Assembly: GCA_041742635.1 (NCBI GenBank)
Contig: JBGSIF010000165.1
Span: 1 to 29,329, forward strand
Reading direction: 5' to 3'
DNA from: JTS-AC122 sp041742635
Lineage (GTDB): Bacteria; Planctomycetota; Phycisphaerae; Phycisphaerales; UBA1924
DNA: 29,329 nucleotides
A program made the position numbers and the translations under genes. The notes below the pieces were generated by a model that worked only from the letters and a program-made list of their open reading frames with translations, was not told where the DNA came from and ran no database searches. The stretch's first letter is position 1. Each line of letters begins with the position of its first letter. Shown here piece after piece: positions 1-8,192 of this stretch.

Positions 1-445
1 TCACTGGCCCGAGCGCGACGATCGGCCACAACCCCGCTCGCGTCGTCGGTTCTCGCACCACGATGATCGTCGGCACCCCGGCCCGATCCGCTCTCTCTCG
101 CAGCGCCCGACCGTCCGCGCCAACCCTCGGCGGCATAATCAAATAACACCCGGCGCTCAGTGCCGACGCCTCCGGCAACACCCCATCCACGATCGTAATC
201 GTCCCGCTGTCGTACGCTAAATCTCGTTTCTGCCGCCGCGCCTCTTCCAACGGCAATAACACCCGCGACATCCGTTCATAGTCCATCCCCGCGTGCGACG
301 CGCGGAGTGCCTCCACACAGAGTTGCTCCGCCTCGAAGTACCGCCTGCGCACGAGCGCCCGGCTCGCACGTTCCATCAGCGCGTCGATCGGGTTGGCTGG
401 TTCGCTCCGCGATTTCGACACCGAAGTGGCTCCCGGTTGCTCCAT
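1..445 (-). CDS. Hypothetical protein, 3'-truncated by the window edge
   Basis: An open minus-strand frame runs from an ATG at 445 off the left edge without a stop, giving 148 codons. A purine-rich GGGGAAGG sits just before the ATG, which supports this start. The N-terminal ~75 residues are charged and helical, with 'DALMERASRALVRRRYFEAEQLCVEALRAS' character (residues ~22-50) that resembles one TPR-like helical pair. A beta-rich part follows, with DSGTITIVDG near residues 81-90 and GVPTIIVVREP near 122-132. I do not recognise a family and no catalytic motif is visible. It lies 109 bases downstream of another unknown minus-strand gene (555-1244), so the two may be co-transcribed. Codon third positions are G-rich, like other minus-strand genes in this half. 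I am fairly sure it is real, but its function is unknown. Confidence 0.72.
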   Translation of the reverse strand, partial: MEQPGATSVSKSRSEPANPIDALMERASRALVRRRYFEAEQLCVEALRASHAGMDYERMSRVLLPLEEARRQKRDLAYDSGTITIVDGVLPEASALSAGCYLIMPPRVGADGRALRERADRAGVPTIIVVREPTTRAGLWPIVALGPV

Positions 446-554
446 CCTTCCCCATCCCTCTTCTTCCAACCCGCATCGTTCGCAAGCGGCACGCCCTCCG
501 CCACCCCCCTATCCGGGTGTCTGGTCCTTTTACGTGCCAAAAGAGACCTGATCT

Positions 555-1244
555 CTACGCCGCTCGCGTCGCGGTCCTTGTAGCCCCCCGCTCCGAACTC
601 GCCGTCAGCCTGCCCCCCGTGTCAACCAGCCGTTCGAACCACCGCTCCGATTCCTCGGCAAGGTCGAACTCCAACACATCCGCCAGCCCGCTCCAATCCG
701 ATTCACGCACACACCGCGATATCTCTTTAAGGCACAGCGCCAAGGTATCGCCCGGCCCCCCTGCCCGACCAGCACCCACACCCGCTGGTGTTGCTCCGGA
801 TCCAATCAACTCGCCAACCCCCACACCGAGCAACTCCGCGGACTGTTCGACCGCCTGTCGGGCCTCTTGCCACCGCTTCGAGAGCGATTCGATCTCTCGC
901 AGTGCGTCGCCGAGCCGGCCCGCTCGAATGTGCTTCACCGCAGCGTCCCGCGGTCCATCAGTGTTCCTCAGCATCTCCGCCGCGTCGAGCAGCGCGCTGC
1001 CCACCAGGATTTCAGGTGTTTCCGTTGTCAGGTTCACCCTCGATGCACCCTTGGCGCGCGCCACCGCGGTATTCACCTCATCCCCGGACAGCGGGCATCC
1101 ATCGACTTCAATTCCGACGATAATCCGCCCGCGTGCCGCCGCGTGCGCCTGCGCCGCGGGGAACGCATCGGCGCACGAACCGCCGGTTCCGGACTGGGTG
1201 CTCGTGGCTAGGAGTAATCGCTCGCCATCGATGTACATTTCCAT
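555..1244 (-). CDS. Hypothetical protein, 229 aa
   Basis: This is a minus-strand ORF ending in TAG at 555-557. I prefer the ATG at 1244, giving MEMYIDGERLLLA. An in-frame ATG two codons later (1238) and a GTG at 1310 are alternatives, and none has a convincing Shine-Dalgarno sequence. The N-terminal third looks alpha/beta (RGRIIVGIEVDG, residues ~40-51). The middle and C-terminal parts are helical and charged (LREIESLSKRWQEARQAVEQ and WSGLADVLEFDLAEESERWFERL), split by a Gly/Ala-rich linker near residues 150-165. There is no signal peptide or membrane segment, so it is probably cytoplasmic. I recognise no family. It is divergent from birA, and the ~190 bases between them would hold both promoters. 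A 371-codon plus-strand ORF overlaps it, but that is judged an antisense shadow. Confidence 0.62.
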   Translation of the reverse strand: MEMYIDGERLLLATSTQSGTGGSCADAFPAAQAHAAARGRIIVGIEVDGCPLSGDEVNTAVARAKGASRVNLTTETPEILVGSALLDAAEMLRNTDGPRDAAVKHIRAGRLGDALREIESLSKRWQEARQAVEQSAELLGVGVGELIGSGATPAGVGAGRAGGPGDTLALCLKEISRCVRESDWSGLADVLEFDLAEESERWFERLVDTGGRLTASSERGATRTATRAA

Positions 1245-1431
1245 GACTCGTCTATCGGTCGTTTGCAAGCCCGGCCGCCGCGTGAACGCGAGCCGGACTC
1301 TTTCACGCACTTTCTGCGCGGGCCGGGGCTTTAGAAAGCGGGCGAGTCACGGGATATGGTTGCACTCGCTTGGGAGGCGGATCCGTACCTCACTGTTTTC
1401 GATCGGCTGCTTGACCGGTTGAACCGACCCC

Positions 1432-2247
1432 ATGACGACGCCCGATGATCATGCCGCGATCGAGGTCTACCGATTCGATTCTCTCGACTCGACCAGCCTC
1501 CACGCGCGCCGAGAAGTCGAGTCCGGCTCCGCTTCCATCCTCACCCCACGCCTGTATGTTTCCAAGACTCAGACCAGCGGCCGCGGTCAACGAGGACGCC
1601 CCTGGGCCAGCCCCATCGGAGGCCTTTGGTGTACGTTCCTTGTCCCGTGGACCTCGCCTTGGACTCGCGGCGACCTCCGCGGCAACTCCATCGGCACCCT
1701 CGGCGTCCGTACCGGCCTCGCCTGCGTCAGCGCCGTCTACGACATCCTCCGCGGCGACCGCGCTTCCGTCTCCATCTCCCTCAAACTCCCCAACGATGTT
1801 TTGGTCCATTCCAAAAAAATCGCCGGCATCCTCACTGAGATGGTGTCCGTGCCTCAGTCGGATTCGTCTTCACCCGCCGCAGGCCCGCGCACGTTCGTTC
1901 TCATCGGCGTCGGCATCAACGCCAACTTCATGCCCAACGACCTTCCGCCCGCCATCGCACCCGATGCTACCACCCTGCGTGCCGTGTCCGGGCGCGAAAT
2001 CGACCTCCAACGCCTCCAGAACACGCTCGTTCACATGATGCTCCCCGCGCTGGACACCCGCCTGCTTGAACCTTCTGAACTCGTTGCCGTTCGTGCGTGC
2101 CTTCATGCTCGGGGCCGACCGGCACGCGTCGTCACTCCCGCCGGGCTGCTTGTCGAAGGCAAACTCGAAGGCGTCGACTCCAGCGGCGCGGTCATCGTCT
2201 CCACACCGACCGGCACCGCAGCGGGAATCCTCGAACCGTTGTATTAG
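1432..2247 (+). CDS. birA: Biotin--[acetyl-CoA-carboxylase] ligase (group I BirA)
   Basis: This enzyme makes biotinyl-5'-AMP and transfers biotin to the lysine of biotin carboxyl carrier proteins such as AccB; it acts in the cytoplasm. The 271-aa product has the family signatures in order: FDSLDSTS (residues 15-22), the biotinyl-AMP binding loop GRGQRGRPWAS (50-60) followed by GGLWCT, and the KLPNDV...KKIAGILTE segment (~120-140) that carries the catalytic lysine. The usual KWPND is KLPND here. A small beta-barrel-like C-terminal domain follows (~220-271). There is no N-terminal helix-turn-helix, so it should be monofunctional and not a bio operon repressor. The start is the ATG at 1432, and the protein begins right at the catalytic domain as in other group I enzymes. 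Its stop is one base from the stop of the convergent gene at 2249. Confidence 0.95.
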   Translation: MTTPDDHAAIEVYRFDSLDSTSLHARREVESGSASILTPRLYVSKTQTSGRGQRGRPWASPIGGLWCTFLVPWTSPWTRGDLRGNSIGTLGVRTGLACVSAVYDILRGDRASVSISLKLPNDVLVHSKKIAGILTEMVSVPQSDSSSPAAGPRTFVLIGVGINANFMPNDLPPAIAPDATTLRAVSGREIDLQRLQNTLVHMMLPALDTRLLEPSELVAVRACLHARGRPARVVTPAGLLVEGKLEGVDSSGAVIVSTPTGTAAGILEPLY

Positions 2248-2248
2248 T

Positions 2249-3355
2249 TCATGTACCGTTGCCTGCTGATCCACGGCTCTTCAAGAAAAATCGGTCGATC
2301 CGCAAGTAGGCACCCGACGCGATCGCCGCCCCGACCACAACGAGCGTGTCGACCGCCGTCACCGTCAGCACCACAATCGACCCTGCGCCCGCACCGCTCT
2401 CTCCATCGCCCGTCCCTGCCGCGTGGACTCCAAGTACCGCGGCTTCTCGAAAACCCAGCGACCCCGCTGGTGATGCCACGCCCACGATGAAGTACAACGC
2501 GGCGGCGAGCAGCGCGTCCGCCGGTGCCATCACCTGTTCCAGCAACCGCGCCGCGACCACAAACCGCGCTGCTTGGATCGTGATATCCACCACGCGCAGC
2601 CCCGCCGCTCCGTACACCCCGCTCGGGAACGACAGCATCCGCACACCCTCGCGTGCCTTTGCAAGCACGTCGAACCTCGCAACCAATCGGCGAACGCTCC
2701 TCCATCGTCCGCTCGTTGGAACCTCCGAGGCACCCGCAGGCAATGCACCGAACCAATTCTCCGCCCACGCCCACACCCGGTCGCTCGACCCCGCCCGCGC
2801 CAGCACAATCACCAGCGATGCCGAGATCCCGATGCTCGTCAGCACCGCGGCACACCACGCCGCATCCACCTCTGTTTTCCACAGGCTCACCAGCAGGATG
2901 GGGACCAGTGTGGCCAGCATGATCGTCAGCGAGTTCCCCATCCACGTCGTGATCGTGAGCAGCGGCACCCCGTCCCGCCGATGATGCACGACAAACCGGC
3001 AGATCACGCTGAGTTTAAACGGAAGGCTCGCCAGGGCCGTCGCCATCGCATTGACCGCGATGACGCTCGCCATCGGCACCCGCCGCACAGGCCTGATCAC
3101 CGACCAGAACGACAGTCCATTCACAAGAAGCGACGCCGCCGAGAGACCGGCGAGTGTCGTCACGAGCCGCCAATCCGCCCCGCGCAGTTTCGCCAGGTGT
3201 TGCCGATTGTCCGGGTTCACCGCCTGCATCACGCACCACCCCAGCAATCCCAGCCCGACGATGAACCCAAGCACTTGCAGCCCGATCCGCGCGCGCGATC
3301 CACTCGCCGACTTCACCGGTTTTTCGTGTACCTCACCGCCGCTCGGTTCCCGCAT
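2249..3355 (-). CDS. Lysylphosphatidylglycerol synthase TM region-like (UPF0104-type) membrane protein
   Basis: This 368-aa polytopic inner-membrane protein has about eight hydrophobic segments, beginning with VLGFIVGLGLLGWCVMQAV after a short charged N-terminus. The layout and motifs resemble the LPG_synthase_TM/UPF0104 family: a central loop near SLPFKLSVICRFVVHHR, and a late PAGSLGFREAAVLGVH segment that matches the family's conserved PGGLGxxEA region. There is no soluble aminoacyl-transfer domain, so it is not a full MprF. Members often act as lipid or polyprenol-linked envelope factors, and the substrate here is unknown. The ATG at 3355 is chosen because its ATG overlaps the TGA of the upstream glycosyltransferase gene (ATGA), which implies translational coupling. 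The frame extends another 31 codons upstream, but that extension lies inside the neighbour. Confidence 0.82.
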   Translation of the reverse strand: MREPSGGEVHEKPVKSASGSRARIGLQVLGFIVGLGLLGWCVMQAVNPDNRQHLAKLRGADWRLVTTLAGLSAASLLVNGLSFWSVIRPVRRVPMASVIAVNAMATALASLPFKLSVICRFVVHHRRDGVPLLTITTWMGNSLTIMLATLVPILLVSLWKTEVDAAWCAAVLTSIGISASLVIVLARAGSSDRVWAWAENWFGALPAGASEVPTSGRWRSVRRLVARFDVLAKAREGVRMLSFPSGVYGAAGLRVVDITIQAARFVVAARLLEQVMAPADALLAAALYFIVGVASPAGSLGFREAAVLGVHAAGTGDGESGAGAGSIVVLTVTAVDTLVVVGAAIASGAYLRIDRFFLKSRGSAGNGT

Positions 3356-5742
3356 CACGGCGATGTGCCTTTCAGTCGAAAGAGGAACATTCCCACGCCC
3401 CCCGGCTCGGGCCATCCTTGAACCAGTTCGCCCTCCAGCTTCAACCATCGTTCGATCGCTTGGGTTGTCAGAACTTCATCGAACCAATCAACCTTCCCCG
3501 ACGTGGTGCCGCGTAGCCGATTGATCTCGCTCTCATCGAGTAGTACATACACATCTCGCGTGGTCAATCCTGCATGCCGCATCCGATCCCGCATCGCGCC
3601 GCGCACCGCGCCGGTCCAAGCCGCCGGATCGTCTACCGCCGCACGCATCGCTCGCCCCAGCGGCGAGCCATCCCACGTCGTGTTATACCACACATTCGCC
3701 ACCCCGTTCCCGCCGCCCGGCAGGTAATACAGCGGCGTCGCCGTCCCGATCAAATACAACCCGTCGTCCGGCTTCAACCGAAACTGCGTGGCTATCACCG
3801 AGCCTGCGTTGTCGTGCAGAGCCTTCTCTCGCATCGCAGCCGAGAGCCTCGAAAGTTCGCCCGCGAAACTCCGCCCCGTGATCGCTTCCACGCCCGACAC
3901 CAGCAACAGGTTGGGCTTCCCCCCGCTCTGCATCACAAAATTCCGCACACACCACGCACCAAGCGACACTGGTATCAGCGATGCCACCATCAACCCCGCA
4001 ACCATCCAACGGTGAATACCCGCCCCTTCGCCACGCTCGGCGCGGCGTGTCGCTCCGGCTTGCGCTCGGATCCAAATCAGCATCGCGGCGCACCCTAGCC
4101 CGATCCCCGCGCACGCCGTCATCACCGCCGGGATCAAAAACCGCGACTGCAGGTGCGTCAACCACATCCACGCCATAACTTGTATCAACAACCCGACGAA
4201 CACGACCACCGCTACACGCCGTGTTTTGTTCGCAATACACGCACCCACCAGCCCGACAATCCCGATCGGAAACAAGATCGACCACTGTGGATTCAAAGCC
4301 CCCCGCGCATCCGATACCAGCATCGCCAAGCGTTCGCCGATCGAACCAGCAAATGTGTGCGCGTGCCCATATCGCGCGAACTGCTCCGCCGACCAGTGCG
4401 CCTCGCCAAAAATTTCGTGCAGAAACGGAAAGACCGGATTCCCGCACGCGGCATAGTTCCGTACCAGCCACGGCGCTATTGCAACCATCCCACCACACAC
4501 CGCCCACACGCACGCTCCGATGCACCGCCACACCCCGCCGCTCGTTCCGAAGACCAGCGCCAACCCCCCGAGCGGCGCGCACAAAAACAGCGCCGTCGGC
4601 TTCGCACCGCACGCGATCCCGATCAGAAAGCCCACGCCGACACCCCGAATCAACAACGCCCAGCGACTCTCAACCTGCCCCAATCGCTCCGGCTGGCGCG
4701 GGCACCCCACCGCCACTCCCGCGATGGTCATGGCCACCATCGCCATCTCGTTGTACGCCAACGAACCAACAACCCCCACCCACGGCACATTTGTCATCGC
4801 CGCCCCGGCGATCACGCCACACGCCGTCGCTTCGCCCCCCGTCCTTCCCGTGTACCGCTCGATCAACCCTCGCACTACCCCGGCAAGCCCCACCATCCCC
4901 ACGATACCGACGATCGCGTGAAAATACTGGCACGCGATTACGCCGACCCCGGTCCCCGCGACAAAATTCCCCCCACTCGCCCGCCCCGCACCACTCATCG
5001 CCCCGATGTGCAAGTACGCCGCCTCCATATAGCCCGGCAAAAATGAATAAACATTGTGCTCGACAGGCCAAAGCCGACCGACCCCACCGGCTTCTTCACC
5101 CACCGCCCACTCTTTTGGCAGCGCAAGATGGTAACTCTGCACGTCATACGCGCCCGCTTCGCTCTCCGGCCCTCGCCAGATCCCCCCGGGCGGGTTGCTC
5201 GCCGCCACCACCATCACCGCTATCCCAGGCACCGCAAGCACCCACCACGCGCTCGGCGACTTCCACCGTTCCGGCCTCAATCCGCCTGCCAATCCACGTC
5301 CCCCCACCACCGCCCCCCCTACCCCCATCACTTCCCCAAGCACCATCACGATGCCAAGCCCCACCACACCCCACGCGACCCACTCCCCACGCGCGCCCGA
5401 CAGCAGTCCGAATACGCCAAGCCCGTGGCTGACCCACACCATCACCCCTAACCCGACCGTCCACTGCACCACCAGCGGCGTCTCCCACCCTCCCAGCCGA
5501 TCGGCTGCACCGCTCACCACTCGCCCCACCCCCAACCCGGCCACCGCATACGCTCCCGCCATCAACCCCGCCGAGAAGACCAAAAAGACGACCGACCCCA
5601 CTCCCGCCAGCGGCGTCGCCGGCGGCAGCAACCCAATCCCCGCCAGCACGCATATCAATCCAATCAAAAGCACGACAATCCCCGCGACTACCAGCCGCCG
5701 CTTGGCTCGTTCCCGCTCCGTCGAGTTCGCTGCCGGCGTCAT
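3355..5742 (-). CDS. Polytopic GT-C-like glycosyltransferase (PMT/ArnT-like)
   Basis: This is a 795-aa membrane protein with a dozen or more hydrophobic segments and a soluble C-terminal part (from ~residue 610). The first long hydrophilic loop contains AYDVQSYHLALPKEW (~residues 199-213), followed by WPVEHNVYSFLPGYMEAAYLH. This acidic residue plus YHLALPK pattern is typical of planctomycete proteins annotated as dolichyl-phosphate-mannose mannosyltransferase-like, which use polyprenyl-phosphate sugars on the outer face of the membrane. The acceptor and sugar cannot be read from sequence. Start: ATG at 5742, with TTG at 5745 directly before it as an alternative. It shares an ATGA overlap with the downstream LPG-type gene, so the two probably form one envelope unit. 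It is divergent from the prepilin gene. The plus strand here is extremely C-rich. Confidence 0.8.
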   Translation of the reverse strand: MTPAANSTERERAKRRLVVAGIVVLLIGLICVLAGIGLLPPATPLAGVGSVVFLVFSAGLMAGAYAVAGLGVGRVVSGAADRLGGWETPLVVQWTVGLGVMVWVSHGLGVFGLLSGARGEWVAWGVVGLGIVMVLGEVMGVGGAVVGGRGLAGGLRPERWKSPSAWWVLAVPGIAVMVVAASNPPGGIWRGPESEAGAYDVQSYHLALPKEWAVGEEAGGVGRLWPVEHNVYSFLPGYMEAAYLHIGAMSGAGRASGGNFVAGTGVGVIACQYFHAIVGIVGMVGLAGVVRGLIERYTGRTGGEATACGVIAGAAMTNVPWVGVVGSLAYNEMAMVAMTIAGVAVGCPRQPERLGQVESRWALLIRGVGVGFLIGIACGAKPTALFLCAPLGGLALVFGTSGGVWRCIGACVWAVCGGMVAIAPWLVRNYAACGNPVFPFLHEIFGEAHWSAEQFARYGHAHTFAGSIGERLAMLVSDARGALNPQWSILFPIGIVGLVGACIANKTRRVAVVVFVGLLIQVMAWMWLTHLQSRFLIPAVMTACAGIGLGCAAMLIWIRAQAGATRRAERGEGAGIHRWMVAGLMVASLIPVSLGAWCVRNFVMQSGGKPNLLLVSGVEAITGRSFAGELSRLSAAMREKALHDNAGSVIATQFRLKPDDGLYLIGTATPLYYLPGGGNGVANVWYNTTWDGSPLGRAMRAAVDDPAAWTGAVRGAMRDRMRHAGLTTRDVYVLLDESEINRLRGTTSGKVDWFDEVLTTQAIERWLKLEGELVQGWPEPGGVGMFLFRLKGTSP

Positions 5743-5853
5743 CAACTAACTCTCGCCCTGTTGGGAACCCACATCCTGGTACACACCAAGACTCGCCCGG
5801 CACCCGCTGCCGTCGCACAAACCTTGATCATCTGCCCGGTCTTTGCGTTTTGT

Positions 5854-5954
5854 TCCGAATTTCGGACAACCAAGGTACCACAATCTCCGGATCTGTTGTA
5901 TGCTATCCGCTACAAGCCTTTGGCTTGATACGGACTTTGGACAATCTTCCAAAG
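5854..5954 (+). promoter_or_regulatory. Palindrome-rich leader and putative promoter of the prepilin gene
   Basis: Three perfect short inverted repeats lie within about 100 bases. The arms TCCGAA/TTCGGA (5854-5859 and 5861-5866) are one base apart. CAAGCC/GGCTTG (5913-5918 and 5922-5927) have a 3-base loop. CTTTGGA/TCCAAAG (5935-5941 and 5948-5954) have a 6-base loop. A -10-like TATGCT lies at 5899-5904. The first palindrome is upstream of it and could be an operator; the other two fall in the putative 5' leader. The 9-mer TGTTGTATG (5894-5902) recurs before the VCBS gene at 10080-10088. No good -35 is visible. The regulatory role is inferred. Confidence 0.4.
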
Positions 5955-6001
5955 CCCCGCCAGACCACACGACACGCTGCGATTGCTTAGGGAGTGCCCC
6001 C

Positions 6002-6874
6002 ATGAACAATGCGAACTGTTCTTTGCCGAACTCTCAACCCTACCGACGTGATGCTCGGCACCTCCGCCGACGCGCCTTTACACTCATCGAAATCTTGATC
6101 GTGATCGCCATCATCGGCGTCCTGATCTCGATCCTCCTACCCGCTCTGCGCCAGGCCCGACTTGCGTCTCAGAAACTCAAGTGCTCCATCAACATGAAGC
6201 AGATCATGTCGGCCGCCGTCGTCTACTCGCAGGATTACAAGGACCAACTCTGGACCGCGTTCAACTGGGCCGACGCTGATCCCACTCCGGCCGGCTTCGC
6301 ACCGGGGCTCATGTTCGACTACGTCGAATACGCCGACTTCATCGTCGAGTGCCCCACCAACAAACGCGCCCGGGCCAGTGGTGCCGGCGGCGGCCTCAAC
6401 GGCTTTGGCTGGAACCGCGACCTCAACTTCGACTACACCATGTTCGACGAAACCCAGGGCGCCAAACTCTCCAACCAGATCTACGCTGGCTACGTCCCGC
6501 CCAACGCAGGCACTCCCCCGCAGTTGCCTACCAACCAAGTTGCCACCCTCAAAATGTTCCGATCCATGCCAATCTTCATCGAAGAAAGCACCCCGGTCTA
6601 CAACCAGCAGTTCACCGAAGGCTTCTGGGGCAACGACGATCAACTCACCAATCGTCACGACAAATCCGGCTTTATCGGCTTCCTCGACGGCACCATCGAA
6701 CTCTTCAAGCCCACCATCGGCACCAACGCCGACCTCGTCGAAGAAAACTTCGATTTCGAGGCCAACGACGTCTACGCCAGCACCCGTCTCTCCACCAACT
6801 CTTGGTTCAAGGTTTCCGACCGTGTACCCGCTCAACGTTACGGCTGGATCAACCAGCCACGCAACGGGCCATAA
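6002..6874 (+). CDS. Type II secretion/type IV pilin-like prepilin with H-X9-DG motif
   Basis: This 290-aa protein has a classic type III signal: basic leader, then A25|F26-T-L-I-E30 and the hydrophobic helix ILIVIAIIGVLISILLPAL. A prepilin peptidase would cut before Phe26 and methylate it. Ala at -1 replaces the commoner Gly, and the E+5 residue is present. The motif H219-X9-D229-G230 is the H-X9-DG signature seen in the very large pseudopilin families of planctomycetes, so it is probably a surface or secreted minor pseudopilin, not a main pilin. The ATG at 6002 is chosen over the ORF's earlier in-frame ATG (5843) because AGGGAG lies 8 bases upstream and the leader length is right. No pilus assembly genes are nearby. 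Its last 26 bases overlap the end of hom on the other strand. Confidence 0.9.
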   Translation: MNNANCSLPNSQPYRRDARHLRRRAFTLIEILIVIAIIGVLISILLPALRQARLASQKLKCSINMKQIMSAAVVYSQDYKDQLWTAFNWADADPTPAGFAPGLMFDYVEYADFIVECPTNKRARASGAGGGLNGFGWNRDLNFDYTMFDETQGAKLSNQIYAGYVPPNAGTPPQLPTNQVATLKMFRSMPIFIEESTPVYNQQFTEGFWGNDDQLTNRHDKSGFIGFLDGTIELFKPTIGTNADLVEENFDFEANDVYASTRLSTNSWFKVSDRVPAQRYGWINQPRNGP

Positions 6875-8192
6875 CTGGCACTCTCCACACTCCACACACC
6901 ACCGCTTTCACACCAGTCGGCTCGATTGCACGCTCGACTTCGTGCGCCGAACCGGCATCAACAATCATGGTCGTGCTCGTTTTCGACACCGCGATCTCCC
7001 TGATCGCCAGTGCCGGCACCGCGGTCAATCCCAGTACCGCCGCGGGTGTCCCTACTTCGTGGTCGATCCGCACGTAGTGTCTCTTCTCTCCTTCGCGTTT
7101 TTGCCCGCGGGCGTCTGATTCTGACGCGACGCTGGTCCCGCACGCTTGGTTTCGGGCCGAACCGGCCCGCGTCCGGCTCGATTTCGGATGTGGATCGGAC
7201 AACACCCTCACGACATCCCCCAGCACCGCCGACGACGTCGGGCGCGGCCCCGCTCCTTTTCCCCGCAGGACGATCTCGCCCGCGAGTTCCGATTCAATCA
7301 CAATCGCATTCTCTTCATCCTCCACTCCCGCGAGCACATGCCCCTTGGGCACCCAGGTAGGCCCCACACGAAGCACTCCCTCGGCGCGGCTGAATTCCGC
7401 GATCAGTTTGATGACACACCCCGCCCGACGCGCCGCGAGAATATCTTCCGGTGTAATCCCCGAAATCCCATTTGTTTCCACGCGATCCCGCAAAGCATAC
7501 GGATCCGCCGCTCGCACGAGCAATGACAGTTTTTCCGCGCTGTCGCGCCCAGATACATCCGCCGACGGGTCCGGCTCCACCAATCCCTTCGCCGCCGCTT
7601 GTGCAAGCGCGGCTTCATACGTCGCGCCGCGGCTCATCTTTGATAAAATATAGTTGCACGATCCGTTCACAATCCCCGTGATCCGCCGCACCCGGTCTCC
7701 CTCGAGATGCCTTAGTGCGGCGAACACCGGGATCGCCGCGCACGCCGCGGCTTCATAGACAAGCCGTGTCTTCCCTCTCGCCGCCGCCTCATCCAGTTCC
7801 ACGCCGTACCGCGCTACGAGCGTCTTGTTCGCCGTCACAACCGGCACCCCACGCAGCAACGCGGCTTTCACGTATACCAGCGCCGGATCAATGCCGCCGA
7901 GCAGTTCGATCACCACGTCCGGCTCGTCCGCGAGTGCTTCATCGATCGAATCGGTCAACAACTCACGCGGAACGTCACGCAGCTTCTCCACATCCCGCAC
8001 AAGCACCCGCGAAAGTTCTACCCCCAGCGACGCACCGCTCTCTAGCAGTCGCCGCGCCACCGCAGATCCCACCGTACCGCACCCAAGCAGCACCACGCGA
8101 GCGACACGCTGCACGGGCAACGGGGGCGGCGTGGCGACTGCCTTCGAGTCGCCACGCTCATCACACACGCACGCTACAACATTAGACTTCAT
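6849..8192 (-). CDS. hom: Homoserine dehydrogenase
   Basis: It reduces aspartate-4-semialdehyde to homoserine with NAD(P)H, the branch point to threonine and methionine, in the cytoplasm. The 447-aa product shows the dinucleotide-binding GCGTVG (residues 37-42), TANKTLVA, the core GIVNGSCNYILSKM, and the signature DPSADVSGRDSAEKLSLL containing the catalytic-region Asp/Lys. The last ~80 residues (HYVRIDHEVGTPAAVLGLTA...) look like a degenerate ACT domain, suggesting threonine feedback, preceded by a low-complexity Arg/Ser/Glu-rich insert. ATG at 8192 overlaps the TGA of the upstream gene (ATGA); the longer frame to 8453 lies inside that gene and is rejected. The first ~28 residues precede the Rossmann fold and are unconserved-looking. 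Confidence 0.95.
   Translation of the reverse strand: MKSNVVACVCDERGDSKAVATPPPLPVQRVARVVLLGCGTVGSAVARRLLESGASLGVELSRVLVRDVEKLRDVPRELLTDSIDEALADEPDVVIELLGGIDPALVYVKAALLRGVPVVTANKTLVARYGVELDEAAARGKTRLVYEAAACAAIPVFAALRHLEGDRVRRITGIVNGSCNYILSKMSRGATYEAALAQAAAKGLVEPDPSADVSGRDSAEKLSLLVRAADPYALRDRVETNGISGITPEDILAARRAGCVIKLIAEFSRAEGVLRVGPTWVPKGHVLAGVEDEENAIVIESELAGEIVLRGKGAGPRPTSSAVLGDVVRVLSDPHPKSSRTRAGSARNQACGTSVASESDARGQKREGEKRHYVRIDHEVGTPAAVLGLTAVPALAIREIAVSKTSTTMIVDAGSAHEVERAIEPTGVKAVVCGVWRVPVMARCVAG

Noticed and set aside
307..1422. 371-codon plus-strand ORF opposite the gene at 555-1244
   Set aside because: It is Ser/Arg/Pro-rich without motifs, as expected from the antisense of a high-GC gene; the minus-strand frames have better starts and protein-like composition.
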